NCBI GenBank assembly: GCA_017535105.1
Contig: JAFXUI010000005.1
Span: 1-64,000, forward strand
Source of the DNA: Alphaproteobacteria bacterium
Lineage (GTDB): Bacteria > Pseudomonadota > Alphaproteobacteria > Rs-D84
Direction: 5' to 3'
Length of the DNA: 64,000 bases
In this document: positions 37,208-45,815 of the stretch, piece by piece
Numbering within the stretch: position 1 is the stretch's first letter
How the letters are laid out: the number at the start of each line of letters is the position of its first letter
Program-made: the position numbers and the translations under genes
Notes under the pieces: generated by a model
Database searches by the model: none
What the model was told of the DNA's origin: nothing
What the model saw: the letters and a program-made list of their open reading frames with translations, nothing else

Positions 37208-40036
37208 TTGAAACGCTTGTTTCCTGCGCTTTTGGCGTTGCTGCTTTGCGTTGCCGTCACGAACGCAGCTGTGGCGTGCACAGAAAACGAGATAGATGTG
37301 ACCGGCAACGGCAGTCAATGCGAACAGGTAAAATTTACCCTGACGACAACGGAACTGGCGGCAAATGGTTCGTTTAGTATTTGGATGTCGGCAAAGGGTA
37401 CTTTCTATATTGATTGTGGTCCCAATGGTACATTGTCCGGGGCGGGAACATCTGGTAAAACACTTACAAAAACAACAAATCTTGTTTCAGAAGTATCGTG
37501 CCAATGGACATCCGCAGGCGTGCACACAATACGTTTCGGTGGAACGGCAACAGGATATGCCAGTGTTGGACTTGATGCGTCATCAACTAATTCGGCGATA
37601 CAATTCGGTGCCAGTAGTAATCAGCAAAAAATCGCGTCAATTTCGGGTTCGTTGGGCGCGATGTTTCCGCAATTGGGGGCGGGCGCAAGCCAGGTGCCCA
37701 GTTTTGCATCGTTGTTTGATGGTGCAAGCAATTTAAGGTCTGTGCCATCAACGTTGTTCAGTGGCTTAACAGGCAGTGCAAACGCAAAATATATGTTTCA
37801 TGAAGCGTTTGCAAATTGTACCAGTTTAACATCTATACCGGCGGGTTTGTTCGCGGATATTACCACGCCAGCAGACTATATGTTTAACAAAACATTTGAT
37901 GGGGATACCAACATATCTGGGTTTGTACCATCAACGACATTTGCTGGGCTGATTGAAAATAATAACCCAACTGCCACAGATATGTGGGCGAATACATTCC
38001 GCGGAACCAGTTTGACAACATCGTGCCCTGCAAACACCTCTGTGCAATATACAACCGGATATGAAAGCACTTGGGGCATTGTTTCTTGTATTTGTGCTGG
38101 TGCCAATTTCTTTGATGATGCGTTGAACACATGTACCCCATGCCCAAATGGGTATAATTATGATACCACAAATGGCAAAACAGATGTGTCCCAATGTCAA
38201 ATACAGTGTACGGCGGGAACATACGTTGAAACCCCTGGTGTATATGGGTATACGGTGTTGGAATATTTGGAAAGCACGGGTGATGCGTATATTGATACGG
38301 GCTTTGTGCACAATTCAGACAATATTCGTGGTGTGTTTCGTGTTGGTGTTGGCGAAAATATCGCATCAAACAAAAACTTCAATATGATTGGAAACCAGAC
38401 ATCCAACGCTGGATATTCTGTTGGTTGGGCAGATAACCAGTTTAAAATATGGGTAGTTACCACCGGGGAACGTTTAAGAGGCCCCGATCACCCATTGGTC
38501 CAAGATGGTGTATATGATATCACATACGAATTCAAAAATGGGCGACAATACTTGACAGATGGCACAGAAACAAGGGACAGGGCGCACAACGGCGGAATCG
38601 CGACAACCAATACAATACACCTGTTTGATAATGGTGTTCAAGAAATGGCGTATAATTTCAAGGGGCGCGTATATTGGGTGCGGTTATATGAAGATAATGT
38701 GTTGGTGCATAATTTTCTGCCAGTGCGCCAAGAAGACACAGACAAAGTAGGCATATACGATACGGTGACCGGACGATTTTTCACCAACAGTAATGCCAAC
38801 AGCCAAAGCGGGTTTACATACGGCGGCGATTTAAGCAACACATGTGTTGATTCTGGGGTTGGACATTATGTGGGACAATCTGTGACTAATTTTGGCAATG
38901 TTGGGGAACGCGTTCCATGTCCAGTTGGTACATATTCCGACAGTTTGCGCGGTGCCAGTATTGCCGTATGTCAAGATTGCCAGGGCGCAACATACAACGA
39001 TGTTGTTGGTGCTGCGGCATGTACACAATGCCCAACTGGGTATGGCGATAATGATGACCCCGGGAAAACATCAAAAACCCAATGCGAAACAACATGTCCG
39101 GGCGGAACATATATGTCGTCTGATACGATAAATGGCTATACAAAACTAGACTATATTGAAGCGACTGGTAAACAATGGATAAATACGGGTGTGTTTGCAT
39201 CATCATTGGTAAATCCAATTATGAAACTGACAACACAATATACCGCCGTTGAAAAGGGAAAACAAAGCGGGGCCAAGAAAAATAATCTTGATTTCAAGGT
39301 GGGTATTTCTAATGGCAATGTGTTCTTGTGCCAGGCTGGTGGTGCCAATACAGAAACAAAATTTGGTGCCGCAGATACGGCAAAGCATACATTTGTGTTG
39401 GATACCAGTGCACAGACATGTACTCTGGACGATGAAACGAAACCATTGGCGATTGGAAATTTGACTGATGGTCCGATATCTATCGGAACTGTGAACAACC
39501 AATCTGGCAACGCCGGTAAACAAAAAATCTTTGGTTTTACATTGATAAGCAATGGTGTAAAGATGCTGGATATGATTCCAGTGCGCGATGCCAATGGGGT
39601 CGCTGGAATGTACGATGTGGAACACGAACAGTTTTATCCCAGTTCGGGAACATTGGCGTTTGTTGAAGGCCCGATGGCAAATTCCAGTGGCTGTATAGAT
39701 GTAGAACCGGGATATTGGGCGCCAGAAACGGTGTTGGGTTATGGACAAACAAGCGAACGTAATGAATGTCCAAACGGGACAACAACAATTGGTTATGGAC
39801 ATGGTGCGGACGAGGCCGCCGATTGTGGACATGCATTAAATATTGGTGGGTATACAATATATACACGTAGCGCACGCGCAACAACGCCGTCATTGAATTT
39901 CTTGAATGCTAATAATCAGACATTTTATATAAGTGTCAGCAATTCTAATCATAATTTATCACCATTGCATTTGGGTAACGGTGTCCAGCTATACACGGCA
40001 TATGACGACAGTTTGCTATATAATGAACGTCCATAG
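37208..40036 (+). CDS. Giant cysteine-rich mosaic surface protein B
   Basis: The product is about 942 aa. The start is TTG 37208, with AGGAGG 11 nt upstream and no usable ATG; an upstream GTG at 37145 falls inside the promoter. Signal peptide: KRLFPALLALLLCVAVTNAAVA. A leucine-rich BspA-like segment follows (about 145-250, with CTSLTSIPAGLF), then a cysteine-rich module, LamG/ConA-like domain 1 (about 345-541), cysteine-rich modules (about 542-638), LamG-like domain 2 (about 641-828), and the C-terminal module shared with protein A (about 875-942). Both LamG-like domains open with a YxxLxYxxxTGxxxIxTG pattern and close with PVR and YD. It is a paralogue of A with reshuffled modules. Confidence 0.8.
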   Translation: MKRLFPALLALLLCVAVTNAAVACTENEIDVTGNGSQCEQVKFTLTTTELAANGSFSIWMSAKGTFYIDCGPNGTLSGAGTSGKTLTKTTNLVSEVSCQWTSAGVHTIRFGGTATGYASVGLDASSTNSAIQFGASSNQQKIASISGSLGAMFPQLGAGASQVPSFASLFDGASNLRSVPSTLFSGLTGSANAKYMFHEAFANCTSLTSIPAGLFADITTPADYMFNKTFDGDTNISGFVPSTTFAGLIENNNPTATDMWANTFRGTSLTTSCPANTSVQYTTGYESTWGIVSCICAGANFFDDALNTCTPCPNGYNYDTTNGKTDVSQCQIQCTAGTYVETPGVYGYTVLEYLESTGDAYIDTGFVHNSDNIRGVFRVGVGENIASNKNFNMIGNQTSNAGYSVGWADNQFKIWVVTTGERLRGPDHPLVQDGVYDITYEFKNGRQYLTDGTETRDRAHNGGIATTNTIHLFDNGVQEMAYNFKGRVYWVRLYEDNVLVHNFLPVRQEDTDKVGIYDTVTGRFFTNSNANSQSGFTYGGDLSNTCVDSGVGHYVGQSVTNFGNVGERVPCPVGTYSDSLRGASIAVCQDCQGATYNDVVGAAACTQCPTGYGDNDDPGKTSKTQCETTCPGGTYMSSDTINGYTKLDYIEATGKQWINTGVFASSLVNPIMKLTTQYTAVEKGKQSGAKKNNLDFKVGISNGNVFLCQAGGANTETKFGAADTAKHTFVLDTSAQTCTLDDETKPLAIGNLTDGPISIGTVNNQSGNAGKQKIFGFTLISNGVKMLDMIPVRDANGVAGMYDVEHEQFYPSSGTLAFVEGPMANSSGCIDVEPGYWAPETVLGYGQTSERNECPNGTTTIGYGHGADEAADCGHALNIGGYTIYTRSARATTPSLNFLNANNQTFYISVSNSNHNLSPLHLGNGVQLYTAYDDSLLYNERP

Positions 40037-40075
40037 CCGTAAAAGATCATTTAATTCTTTACTTTACGGTAATTT
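40037..40075 (+). terminator. Possible terminator after surface protein B
   Basis: CCGTAAA (40037-40043) and TTTACGG (40063-40069) form a 7-bp stem with a 19-nt loop, followed by AATTTTT. It is weaker than other terminators here. Confidence 0.45.
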
Positions 40076-40117
40076 TTGGTAAATAAGAGAGAACAGCAAA
40101 AACACAAGGAACTAAAA

Positions 40118-41584
40118 ATGGCAGAAAACACGACAATATCGACAAATGAATTAGAAGCACGTTTACAAAAGGCGGAAAATATTCGCGCACGCGATGGTGT
40201 TGTTTGGAAAGATAAATTTGACCGCAGCCATCGTATCGCCGAAGCACGCGAATTGGCGGACGGTTCATCTGTTAAATTGTGTGGACGGGTCACGGCATTG
40301 CGCTGGCTGGGCAAACTGATGTTTGGTCGTATTTATGATATTGAGGGTGAAATTCAGTTTTCAATGTCACGTGAAGAAATTGGCGAAGAAGATTATAAGT
40401 TTATGAAGGCCAATGTTGATATGGGCGACTTTATCGGCATTACGGGCGAATTATACCACACAACTGCGGGCGAATTGACGGTCAAGGTTTCGCACTATGA
40501 TATTTTGGCGAAAGCCTTGCGTCCGTTGCCGGAAAAGTTCCACGGGTTAACAGATACCGAGGCACGTTATCGCCAGCGTTATCTGGACGTTATTTCCAAT
40601 CCAGAATCGCGTAACGTTTTGTTGGGTCGTTTCCGTATGACACAAGAATGGCGCAAGTTTATGGTTGATAATGGCTTTTTGGAAATTGAAACACCGGTAT
40701 TACAAAATGTTGCGTCTGGTGCGGCGGCAAAGCCATTTACAACACACCACAATGCGCTGGACGCAGATTTTCAGTTGCGTATTTCCCCAGAATTGTTCTT
40801 GAAAATGGCAATTGGTGCGGGCTTTGACCGTGTGTTTGAGGTTGCAAAAGATTTCCGTAACGAAGGTATGGACGCAATGCACCTGCAAGAGTTCACAATG
40901 GTTGAATGGTATGCGGCATACTGGGATTACAAACGTAATATCGAATTCACTTGGAATTTGATTCAACATTTAATTAAAACAATGCGTGGTACATTACAGA
41001 TTTCGTACCAGGGTACCGAACTGGACTTCAGTAAATACGAAATGATGGATTATACCGCGAAAATGAACGAATTGTTCGGTTGTAACATTTTGGACTTTGA
41101 CGATGTTGACGCGTTAAAGCAAAAATTGGTCGATATGAAGATGTTTCCAGCCGAAGATTTAACCGAATTGAAGTCGATTCCAACATTGGTTGACTGGGTA
41201 TATAAACGCAAGATTCGCGACAGCATTATTAAACCAACGTTCTTGTACAACTATCCAACATATATGGTGCCATTGGCGCGCCACAGCGATGCAGATGATC
41301 GATGCTTGGATATGTTCCAATTGTTGGTTTGCGGTGCCGAATTGTGTAAGGGTTATTCCGAATTGGTGAACCCAATTCAACAGTTGTCTGCGTTCGAAGC
41401 CCAGGCGAAAAATATCGCCAATGGTGATGAAGAAGCGTTTAATCCGGATAACGATTTTGTTCGTGCAATGGAACACGGTTTTCCGCCGATTTCTGGTGTG
41501 GGACTGGGGGTTGACAGATTGGCAAACATCATCTTTGATCAACCAACATTGCGTGATGTAATCTTGTTCCCAATGATGAAATAG
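40118..41584 (+). CDS. lysS: Lysyl-tRNA synthetase, class II
   Basis: The product is 488 aa from ATG 40118 (MAENTTI), preceded by AAGGAACT. An N-terminal OB-fold anticodon-binding domain (VKLCGRVTALRWLGKLMFG) is followed by the class II catalytic core: motif 1 and 2 residues around RYRQRYLDVI and FRNEGMDAMHLQEFTMVEWY, and motif 3 GVGLGVDRLANIIF. It charges tRNA-Lys. Its 3' end is 8 nt from the next gene, so the two are likely co-transcribed. Confidence 0.95.
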   Translation: MAENTTISTNELEARLQKAENIRARDGVVWKDKFDRSHRIAEARELADGSSVKLCGRVTALRWLGKLMFGRIYDIEGEIQFSMSREEIGEEDYKFMKANVDMGDFIGITGELYHTTAGELTVKVSHYDILAKALRPLPEKFHGLTDTEARYRQRYLDVISNPESRNVLLGRFRMTQEWRKFMVDNGFLEIETPVLQNVASGAAAKPFTTHHNALDADFQLRISPELFLKMAIGAGFDRVFEVAKDFRNEGMDAMHLQEFTMVEWYAAYWDYKRNIEFTWNLIQHLIKTMRGTLQISYQGTELDFSKYEMMDYTAKMNELFGCNILDFDDVDALKQKLVDMKMFPAEDLTELKSIPTLVDWVYKRKIRDSIIKPTFLYNYPTYMVPLARHSDADDRCLDMFQLLVCGAELCKGYSELVNPIQQLSAFEAQAKNIANGDEEAFNPDNDFVRAMEHGFPPISGVGLGVDRLANIIFDQPTLRDVILFPMMK

Positions 41585-41592
41585 GGGGCAAT

Positions 41593-42993
41593 ATGAAAAA
41601 TACTGAACCCGATACCCGGGCGGCTGACTTAACCGCCGACCATGACCGGAAAAATCTTGCGGATATAGACAAGGCGTTGGCGGAACGGCGCATAAATGAA
41701 GAGGCTGCCGAATACCTGCGAACATTATACACAGACGGAATGGAGTGGTTCCGTGAGGTGTTTCACGTTTTAGGCAAATGCCTGGGTGCGCCAAAGGCAC
41801 CAGTTGTGCGCTATGATTATGATAACGATTGCGGTATTGATGAAAAAATAAAAATCTCGGACATTAACCCATTGTCACCATATCTTGTTCAGCATCGTTT
41901 GGATATGGATCCAATGCGCAACCAATTCTTTACAGTCCAAGATGGGCACAAGGTGGACTTGTCGGTTTCGTCTATTGTGACGGTTATTGTTGCCGCGCAA
42001 AAACACACTTCACGTGCGCTTGAAAAAATCACTGGGAAATACTATCGCGATTATGTGAACGATGTTGCCACAACCGCAGAACGCGTGATTTCGGCGCACG
42101 AACGTGCGGCATCGGGTCGCGCAATTGCTGATAAAATCCGCAGCGAATTTTCCGGTAAATTTATAACGGCGGCATCGGAAACAGTTTTGCGTATAATCGG
42201 ACGTGGTCACGAAGAAATCGCGGTTGATTTGGTGCGTGAACTGGACAAAATTACAAAACCGCATTTAAGATTACAAGATGTCTGGCGCGTAAAGTGTTTG
42301 TTTGACTTGGTGCCCCAGGCACGTACGTTTATGGAACGTCTGCGCGAAGCAATGCCAGAAAAGATAATTTCGATGCGCGATAAGTTTTATGATATGGATA
42401 ATCCGCGTAATTATCGTGATGCTAAAATCATATTAAATATTGGTCGCGACAGTGCGCACATTGTGCCGATGGAAATTATTTGCCAGGTACGTACTTTCTT
42501 TGAATTTGAACGTTTGACCCATGCGCAATATGAGCGCGCGCGTAAACACCAAAATGCGACAAGTGATAATATTGAACGCAAATTGGCAGATTATATGGAA
42601 GACGGTATTAAACAATACAATCTTATGATTTGCGATTGTGTCGAAGATTTGTTTGATCGCGTTGGTTGGAATATATTGTACGAACGCGGTATTGGAATGT
42701 CGCTGTTTGAGGGGTTTCCAAAAAAGTGTACAATGTATTACCCGCAAAAAATGTTGGATATCATCACCGACAAATTGGATAACGCAATTGAAAACGAAGT
42801 GTTTTATTTGGTAAATTCGCCAGCGAAATTGACGGAAACCCAGATAAGCGAAATCTTTCATTTTATAGCACGCTTTATATTGGTTGCGGCAATGCCATAT
42901 CGTAAATCGACATGGTCTGCGCCGACAAACACAATGGCGGGCAAACTGTTTAACTTTGTTATGAAAGAGGTTCAGCGTTATTACAAGCAATAA
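41593..42993 (+). CDS. Orphan protein with possible RelA/SpoT-like fold
   Basis: The product is 466 aa, soluble and mostly helical. The stretch at about residues 232-320 (DVWRVKCLFDLVP, RNYRDAKIILNIG, PMEIICQVRTFFEFE, THAQYERAR) resembles the YRxxH/EIQIRT/HxxAE pattern of RelA/SpoT nucleotidyltransferases. The classical N-terminal HD hydrolase motif and the RxKxxxS substrate motif are not evident, so catalytic (p)ppGpp synthesis is uncertain. It starts 8 nt after lysS with GGGGGC as ribosome binding site and ends in a strong terminator. The assignment is tentative. Confidence 0.5.
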   Translation: MKNTEPDTRAADLTADHDRKNLADIDKALAERRINEEAAEYLRTLYTDGMEWFREVFHVLGKCLGAPKAPVVRYDYDNDCGIDEKIKISDINPLSPYLVQHRLDMDPMRNQFFTVQDGHKVDLSVSSIVTVIVAAQKHTSRALEKITGKYYRDYVNDVATTAERVISAHERAASGRAIADKIRSEFSGKFITAASETVLRIIGRGHEEIAVDLVRELDKITKPHLRLQDVWRVKCLFDLVPQARTFMERLREAMPEKIISMRDKFYDMDNPRNYRDAKIILNIGRDSAHIVPMEIICQVRTFFEFERLTHAQYERARKHQNATSDNIERKLADYMEDGIKQYNLMICDCVEDLFDRVGWNILYERGIGMSLFEGFPKKCTMYYPQKMLDIITDKLDNAIENEVFYLVNSPAKLTETQISEIFHFIARFILVAAMPYRKSTWSAPTNTMAGKLFNFVMKEVQRYYKQ

Positions 42994-43018
42994 TGCCGGA
43001 AATCCGTATAAAAACACC

Positions 43019-43054
43019 GAAGCCCCGTATGAAATAAATCATTACGGGGCTTTT
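43019..43054 (+). terminator. Terminator of the lysS operon
   Basis: AAGCCCCGTA pairs with TACGGGGCTT around a 13-nt loop, followed by T residues. Confidence 0.85.
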
Positions 43055-43149
43055 GTTTTTTACTTGTAATGGGGTCGATATTGCGCCACAATTAAATTAG
43101 GTTCATGGACGGTACCGGAACCATAACAAGCATAGTAAAGGACAACAAT

Positions 43150-43491
43150 ATGCGGAAAGGGAAAGTAAAATGGTATAACGGCAAAAAATGTTTTGGGTTT
43201 ATTACCCCGGACGAGCCAAATGAAAACGGAAACACAGATGATGTATTTGTTCATTCCAGTGCACTGAAAGCGGCGGGTATTCGCTTTTTGAACGAAAATG
43301 ATATCGTAGAGTTCGAAGAAGAAACCCGTAATGACAAATTGTCAGTCACAACATTGAAATTGATTCAGCGGGACGAAGAATCGGCACGTCTGTTCCATGA
43401 ACGTCGCGCAGAACGTCGTCGCGCCGCCGAAGATCGCAAACAACGCGAAGAAAAATCATCGCGCCATGGATTTGCATTTTGGAAAAAATAA
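43150..43491 (+). CDS. Cold-shock-domain RNA-binding protein with basic tail
   Basis: The product is 113 aa from ATG 43150 (MRKGKVKWYN), preceded by AAAGGA; an earlier in-frame ATG at 43105 has no good site. The cold-shock domain spans about residues 1-70 with RNP1 KCFGFI and RNP2 VFVHSS, binding single-stranded RNA or DNA. A C-terminal Arg/Glu-rich extension (about 75-113), unusual for 70-aa CspA proteins, is probably a helical RNA-contact tail. The 5' leader of about 60-70 nt could hold thermosensitive structure, but none was established. A strong terminator follows. Confidence 0.88.
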   Translation: MRKGKVKWYNGKKCFGFITPDEPNENGNTDDVFVHSSALKAAGIRFLNENDIVEFEEETRNDKLSVTTLKLIQRDEESARLFHERRAERRRAAEDRKQREEKSSRHGFAFWKK

Positions 43492-43492
43492 T

Positions 43493-43519
43493 AAAAACGC
43501 CCGTTTGGGCGTTTTTTTT
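43493..43519 (+). terminator. Terminator after the cold-shock gene
   Basis: AAAAACGCCC pairs with GGGCGTTTTT around GTTT, followed by T residues. Confidence 0.9.
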
Positions 43520-43520
43520 A

Positions 43521-43549
43521 TGGAAAACACTTGCTTTATGAATTATAAT
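43521..43549 (+). promoter_or_regulatory. Promoter upstream of the PHP gene
   Basis: TGGAAA (43521-43526), a 17-nt spacer and TATAAT (43544-43549). It would transcribe the seven-codon frame and the PHP gene. Confidence 0.5.
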
Positions 43550-43577
43550 AGTATAAACAGAACAGAAAGGATGAGAA

Positions 43578-43601
43578 ATGGTAGGCGAAATCGATTGGTA
43601 A
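43578..43601 (+). CDS. Possible seven-codon leader frame
   Basis: AGAAAGGATGAGAA followed by ATG encodes MVGEIDW and a stop, 20 nt before the PHP gene. The ribosome binding site is better than that of the PHP gene itself. It may be a leader peptide or chance. No attenuator hairpin is obvious. Confidence 0.25.
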   Translation: MVGEIDW

Positions 43602-43621
43602 TAAAAAGGTTCTTTTAAACA

Positions 43622-44512
43622 ATGGCGTGTAATTTTGTGTTGTTTAGACGTGGGCAAAATTTTTCACTACATACCCACACGATTGGTTTTGATGGTCAAA
43701 ACACGCCGGTCGAAATGATTGCCCGGGCGCGATATATGCGTATTAAACATTTGGGCATATCAAACCACTTTATTGTTCATCCAAATATAACCCAGACAAA
43801 GTTTTATCCAATTGCTCTTGAGCGCGGATATGATGCAATTTATTCATCTTCGTTTGATGAAGCAATTGCAAAGTTCAAACGTCACTATTCAGAGTTAAAT
43901 CAGAAAAAATTAAAGGAATACGCTGATGATTGCGATGTGAAAATCTATCGCGGTATGGAGGTTGACTTTTTCGATTATCCCGAATGGCGTTCTGGATTTG
44001 AACAAGCGTTAAAGATATTAAAACCCGACTATGTAATTGGTGCGGCGCATTTTGTGGAATATGATGGTATGTTGCGTAATGTACACGATTTCGCACATGT
44101 CGATGATAAAACGCGCGATGAAATGTTGAAATTGTACTGGGAAAAAATAGGGCGTGCTGCGGAATCTGGCTTGTTTAACTTTATGGCGCACTTGGATTTG
44201 CCAAAGAAAACTGGTGCTGGTATCGAAGAAAAATGGGTGGAATATGAACAGTCCACAATTGATAAAATCGCGAAATCTAAAACCCCGATTGAAATAAATA
44301 CCAGTTTTTATAATCGTGATAAAGACGAACCGTACCCGTCAGCACGAATTCTGGAAATGGCGGCGACGGCGAATGTTCCGGTGCTTATCAGCGATGACGC
44401 GCACCAAGCAGATCACGTTGGTCGTCATTTTGACCGCGCGCGTGAGTTTGCGCGTAGTTGTGGAATTAAAAAGTTTTTGACGTGTCGGGCGGTATTAAGA
44501 AAGACGCGTTAA
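43622..44512 (+). CDS. PHP-domain phosphoesterase, histidinol-phosphatase-like
   Basis: This 296-aa cytoplasmic protein of the PHP family has metal ligands visible in SLHTHTIGFDG (residues about 15-25), the EVDFF motif (about 114), AAHFVEY, MAHLDLP and the C-terminal ISDDAHQADHVG. The arrangement matches HisJ/K-type histidinol phosphatases. No other histidine-biosynthesis gene is in the window, so it may act on another phosphate ester. ATG 43622 is chosen, with AAAAGG about 13 nt upstream; the N-terminus is slightly uncertain. Confidence 0.8.
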   Translation: MACNFVLFRRGQNFSLHTHTIGFDGQNTPVEMIARARYMRIKHLGISNHFIVHPNITQTKFYPIALERGYDAIYSSSFDEAIAKFKRHYSELNQKKLKEYADDCDVKIYRGMEVDFFDYPEWRSGFEQALKILKPDYVIGAAHFVEYDGMLRNVHDFAHVDDKTRDEMLKLYWEKIGRAAESGLFNFMAHLDLPKKTGAGIEEKWVEYEQSTIDKIAKSKTPIEINTSFYNRDKDEPYPSARILEMAATANVPVLISDDAHQADHVGRHFDRAREFARSCGIKKFLTCRAVLRKTR

Positions 44513-44527
44513 AATCACAGATTTTTC

Positions 44528-44556
44528 TTGATTTTTCATATTTTTCATTATAAACT
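44528..44556 (+). promoter_or_regulatory. Predicted rpsD promoter
   Basis: TTGATT (44528-44533), a 17-nt spacer and TAAACT (44551-44556). It predicts a leader of about 105 nt. Confidence 0.45.
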
Positions 44557-44562
44557 GAGCCT

Positions 44563-44668
44563 CGCTGAATAACCAGAACTGATTAAGTCATGGTGTCTTT
44601 TGGTCCCATGTATGATAAGGATTCTGTCAAATATTCGGCACCGAAAAACCAAAAAAAAGGATAAAATT
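44563..44668 (+). promoter_or_regulatory. Long rpsD leader with small hairpins
   Basis: The leader carries CATGG (44589-44593) paired with CCATG (44606-44610), and TTCGG paired with CCGAA near 44634-44645, just before the AAAGGA site. Autogenous control by S4 through such a leader is known in other bacteria; whether this one binds S4 is inference. Confidence 0.35.
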
Positions 44669-45301
44669 ATGGCAAGACAAGGCGCAAAACGTAACACGCG
44701 CAAATTGAAAATTGGCCGTTCATTGGGTGTTAACCTGTGGGGTCAAGCAAAATCACCATTTAACAAACGTAAATACAAACCGGGTCAGCATGGTCCAACA
44801 TCACGTGGTGGCAATTCGTCTGATTACGCAAAACAGATGCGTGCAAAACAGACATTGAAGGGCTATTATGGCAATATCGGTGAAAAGAAGTTCCATGCGT
44901 ACTATGCAGAAGCAGACAATATGCGTGGTGACACCCCAGATAATTTGATTGGGTTGTTGGAACGCCGTTTGGACGCGGTTGTATATCGTTCTAAATTGGC
45001 ACCAACAGTGTTCTCTTCACGTCAGTTGGTCAGCCACGGTCATGTCTATGTCAATGGCAAACGCGTTAAAATCGCTTCGTACCAGGTTAAACCAGGCGAT
45101 GTGATTACAGTAAGCGAAAAAGCAAAACAAATGCCATTGGTCGTTTTGGCTTTGGAAGCAGGCGATCGCGAAACACCAGACTACATCAATGTTGACAGTG
45201 CAAACTTCACCGCAACATTTACACGTGTTCCAGCGTTTGCTGACGTTCCATACCCGGTTCAGATGTTTCCAGAACTGGTCGTCGAATTCTATTCTCGTTA
45301 A
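44669..45301 (+). CDS. rpsD: 30S ribosomal protein S4
   Basis: The product is 210 aa from ATG 44669 (MARQGAKRN), with AAAGGA upstream. S4 is a primary 16S rRNA-binding protein that nucleates 30S assembly. The S4 RNA-binding domain is seen in [16 protein letters not shown] and [17 protein letters not shown]. Length is usual. It is a single gene here rather than part of the alpha ribosomal operon, as in many alphaproteobacteria. A strong bidirectional terminator follows. Confidence 0.97.
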   Translation: MARQGAKRNTRKLKIGRSLGVNLWGQAKSPFNKRKYKPGQHGPTSRGGNSSDYAKQMRAKQTLKGYYGNIGEKKFHAYYAEADNMRGDTPDNLIGLLERRLDAVVYRSKLAPTVFSSRQLVSHGHVYVNGKRVKIASYQVKPGDVITVSEKAKQMPLVVLALEAGDRETPDYINVDSANFTATFTRVPAFADVPYPVQMFPELVVEFYSR

Positions 45302-45317
45302 TAGACGGGATGGAGAT

Positions 45318-45346
45318 GAAAAACGCTGCGAAAGCAGCGTTTTTTA
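45318..45346. terminator. Bidirectional terminator between rpsD and smpB
   Basis: AAAAACGCTGC pairs with GCAGCGTTTTT around GAAA. Confidence 0.92.
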
Positions 45347-45814
45347 TTTTCCTTTCATAATACGCGATTTGTTGCGGTTCCATTCGCGTGTTTTAATTGT
45401 TTCGCGCTTGTCAATTCGTTGTTTACCATGACCAATGCCCAGCAATACTTTTAATTTGCCGCGATTGTTGAAATACATTTTTAATGGAACAATGGTTGCG
45501 CCTTTTTCTTGTAATTGACCAATCATACGGTTGATTTGGCTGCGGTGTAATAATAATTGGCGTGGGCGACGTTCATCAAAATTCACAATGCGTGCAGCGG
45601 TTGGTAATTTTTGAATTTCAACACCCGCCAAAAATAGATTGTCGCCACGGCGCTGTACAAACCCGTCAACAATAGTAATCAACCCATAACGCACAGATTT
45701 AATTTCCGCGCCAGTCATAGCAAGGCCAGCCTCGACTGTGTCTTCAATCGAGTAATTAAACCGCGCTTTGCGGTTTTCAGAAACTTGACCAAACTTTATT
45801 AAACTGCGTGTCAT
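45344..45814 (-). CDS. smpB: SsrA-binding protein SmpB
   Basis: This 156-aa protein delivers tmRNA to stalled ribosomes for trans-translation. Family motifs are NRKARFNYSIEDTVEAGLAMTGAEIKS in segments, FVQRRGDNLFL, RQLLLHRSQI, VPLKMYFNNRGKLKVLLGIGHGK and the basic tail DKRETIK...WNRNKSRIM. It starts 1 nt after the tatD stop and is last in the dac-holB-tatD-smpB operon. No tmRNA gene was found in this window. Confidence 0.96.
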   Translation of the reverse strand: MTRSLIKFGQVSENRKARFNYSIEDTVEAGLAMTGAEIKSVRYGLITIVDGFVQRRGDNLFLAGVEIQKLPTAARIVNFDERRPRQLLLHRSQINRMIGQLQEKGATIVPLKMYFNNRGKLKVLLGIGHGKQRIDKRETIKTREWNRNKSRIMKGK

Positions 45815-45815
45815 A

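Noticed and set aside
43060-43149. Cold-shock thermosensor in the leader of the CSD gene
   Set aside because: The leader is short and no convincing alternative pairing could be established by eye.
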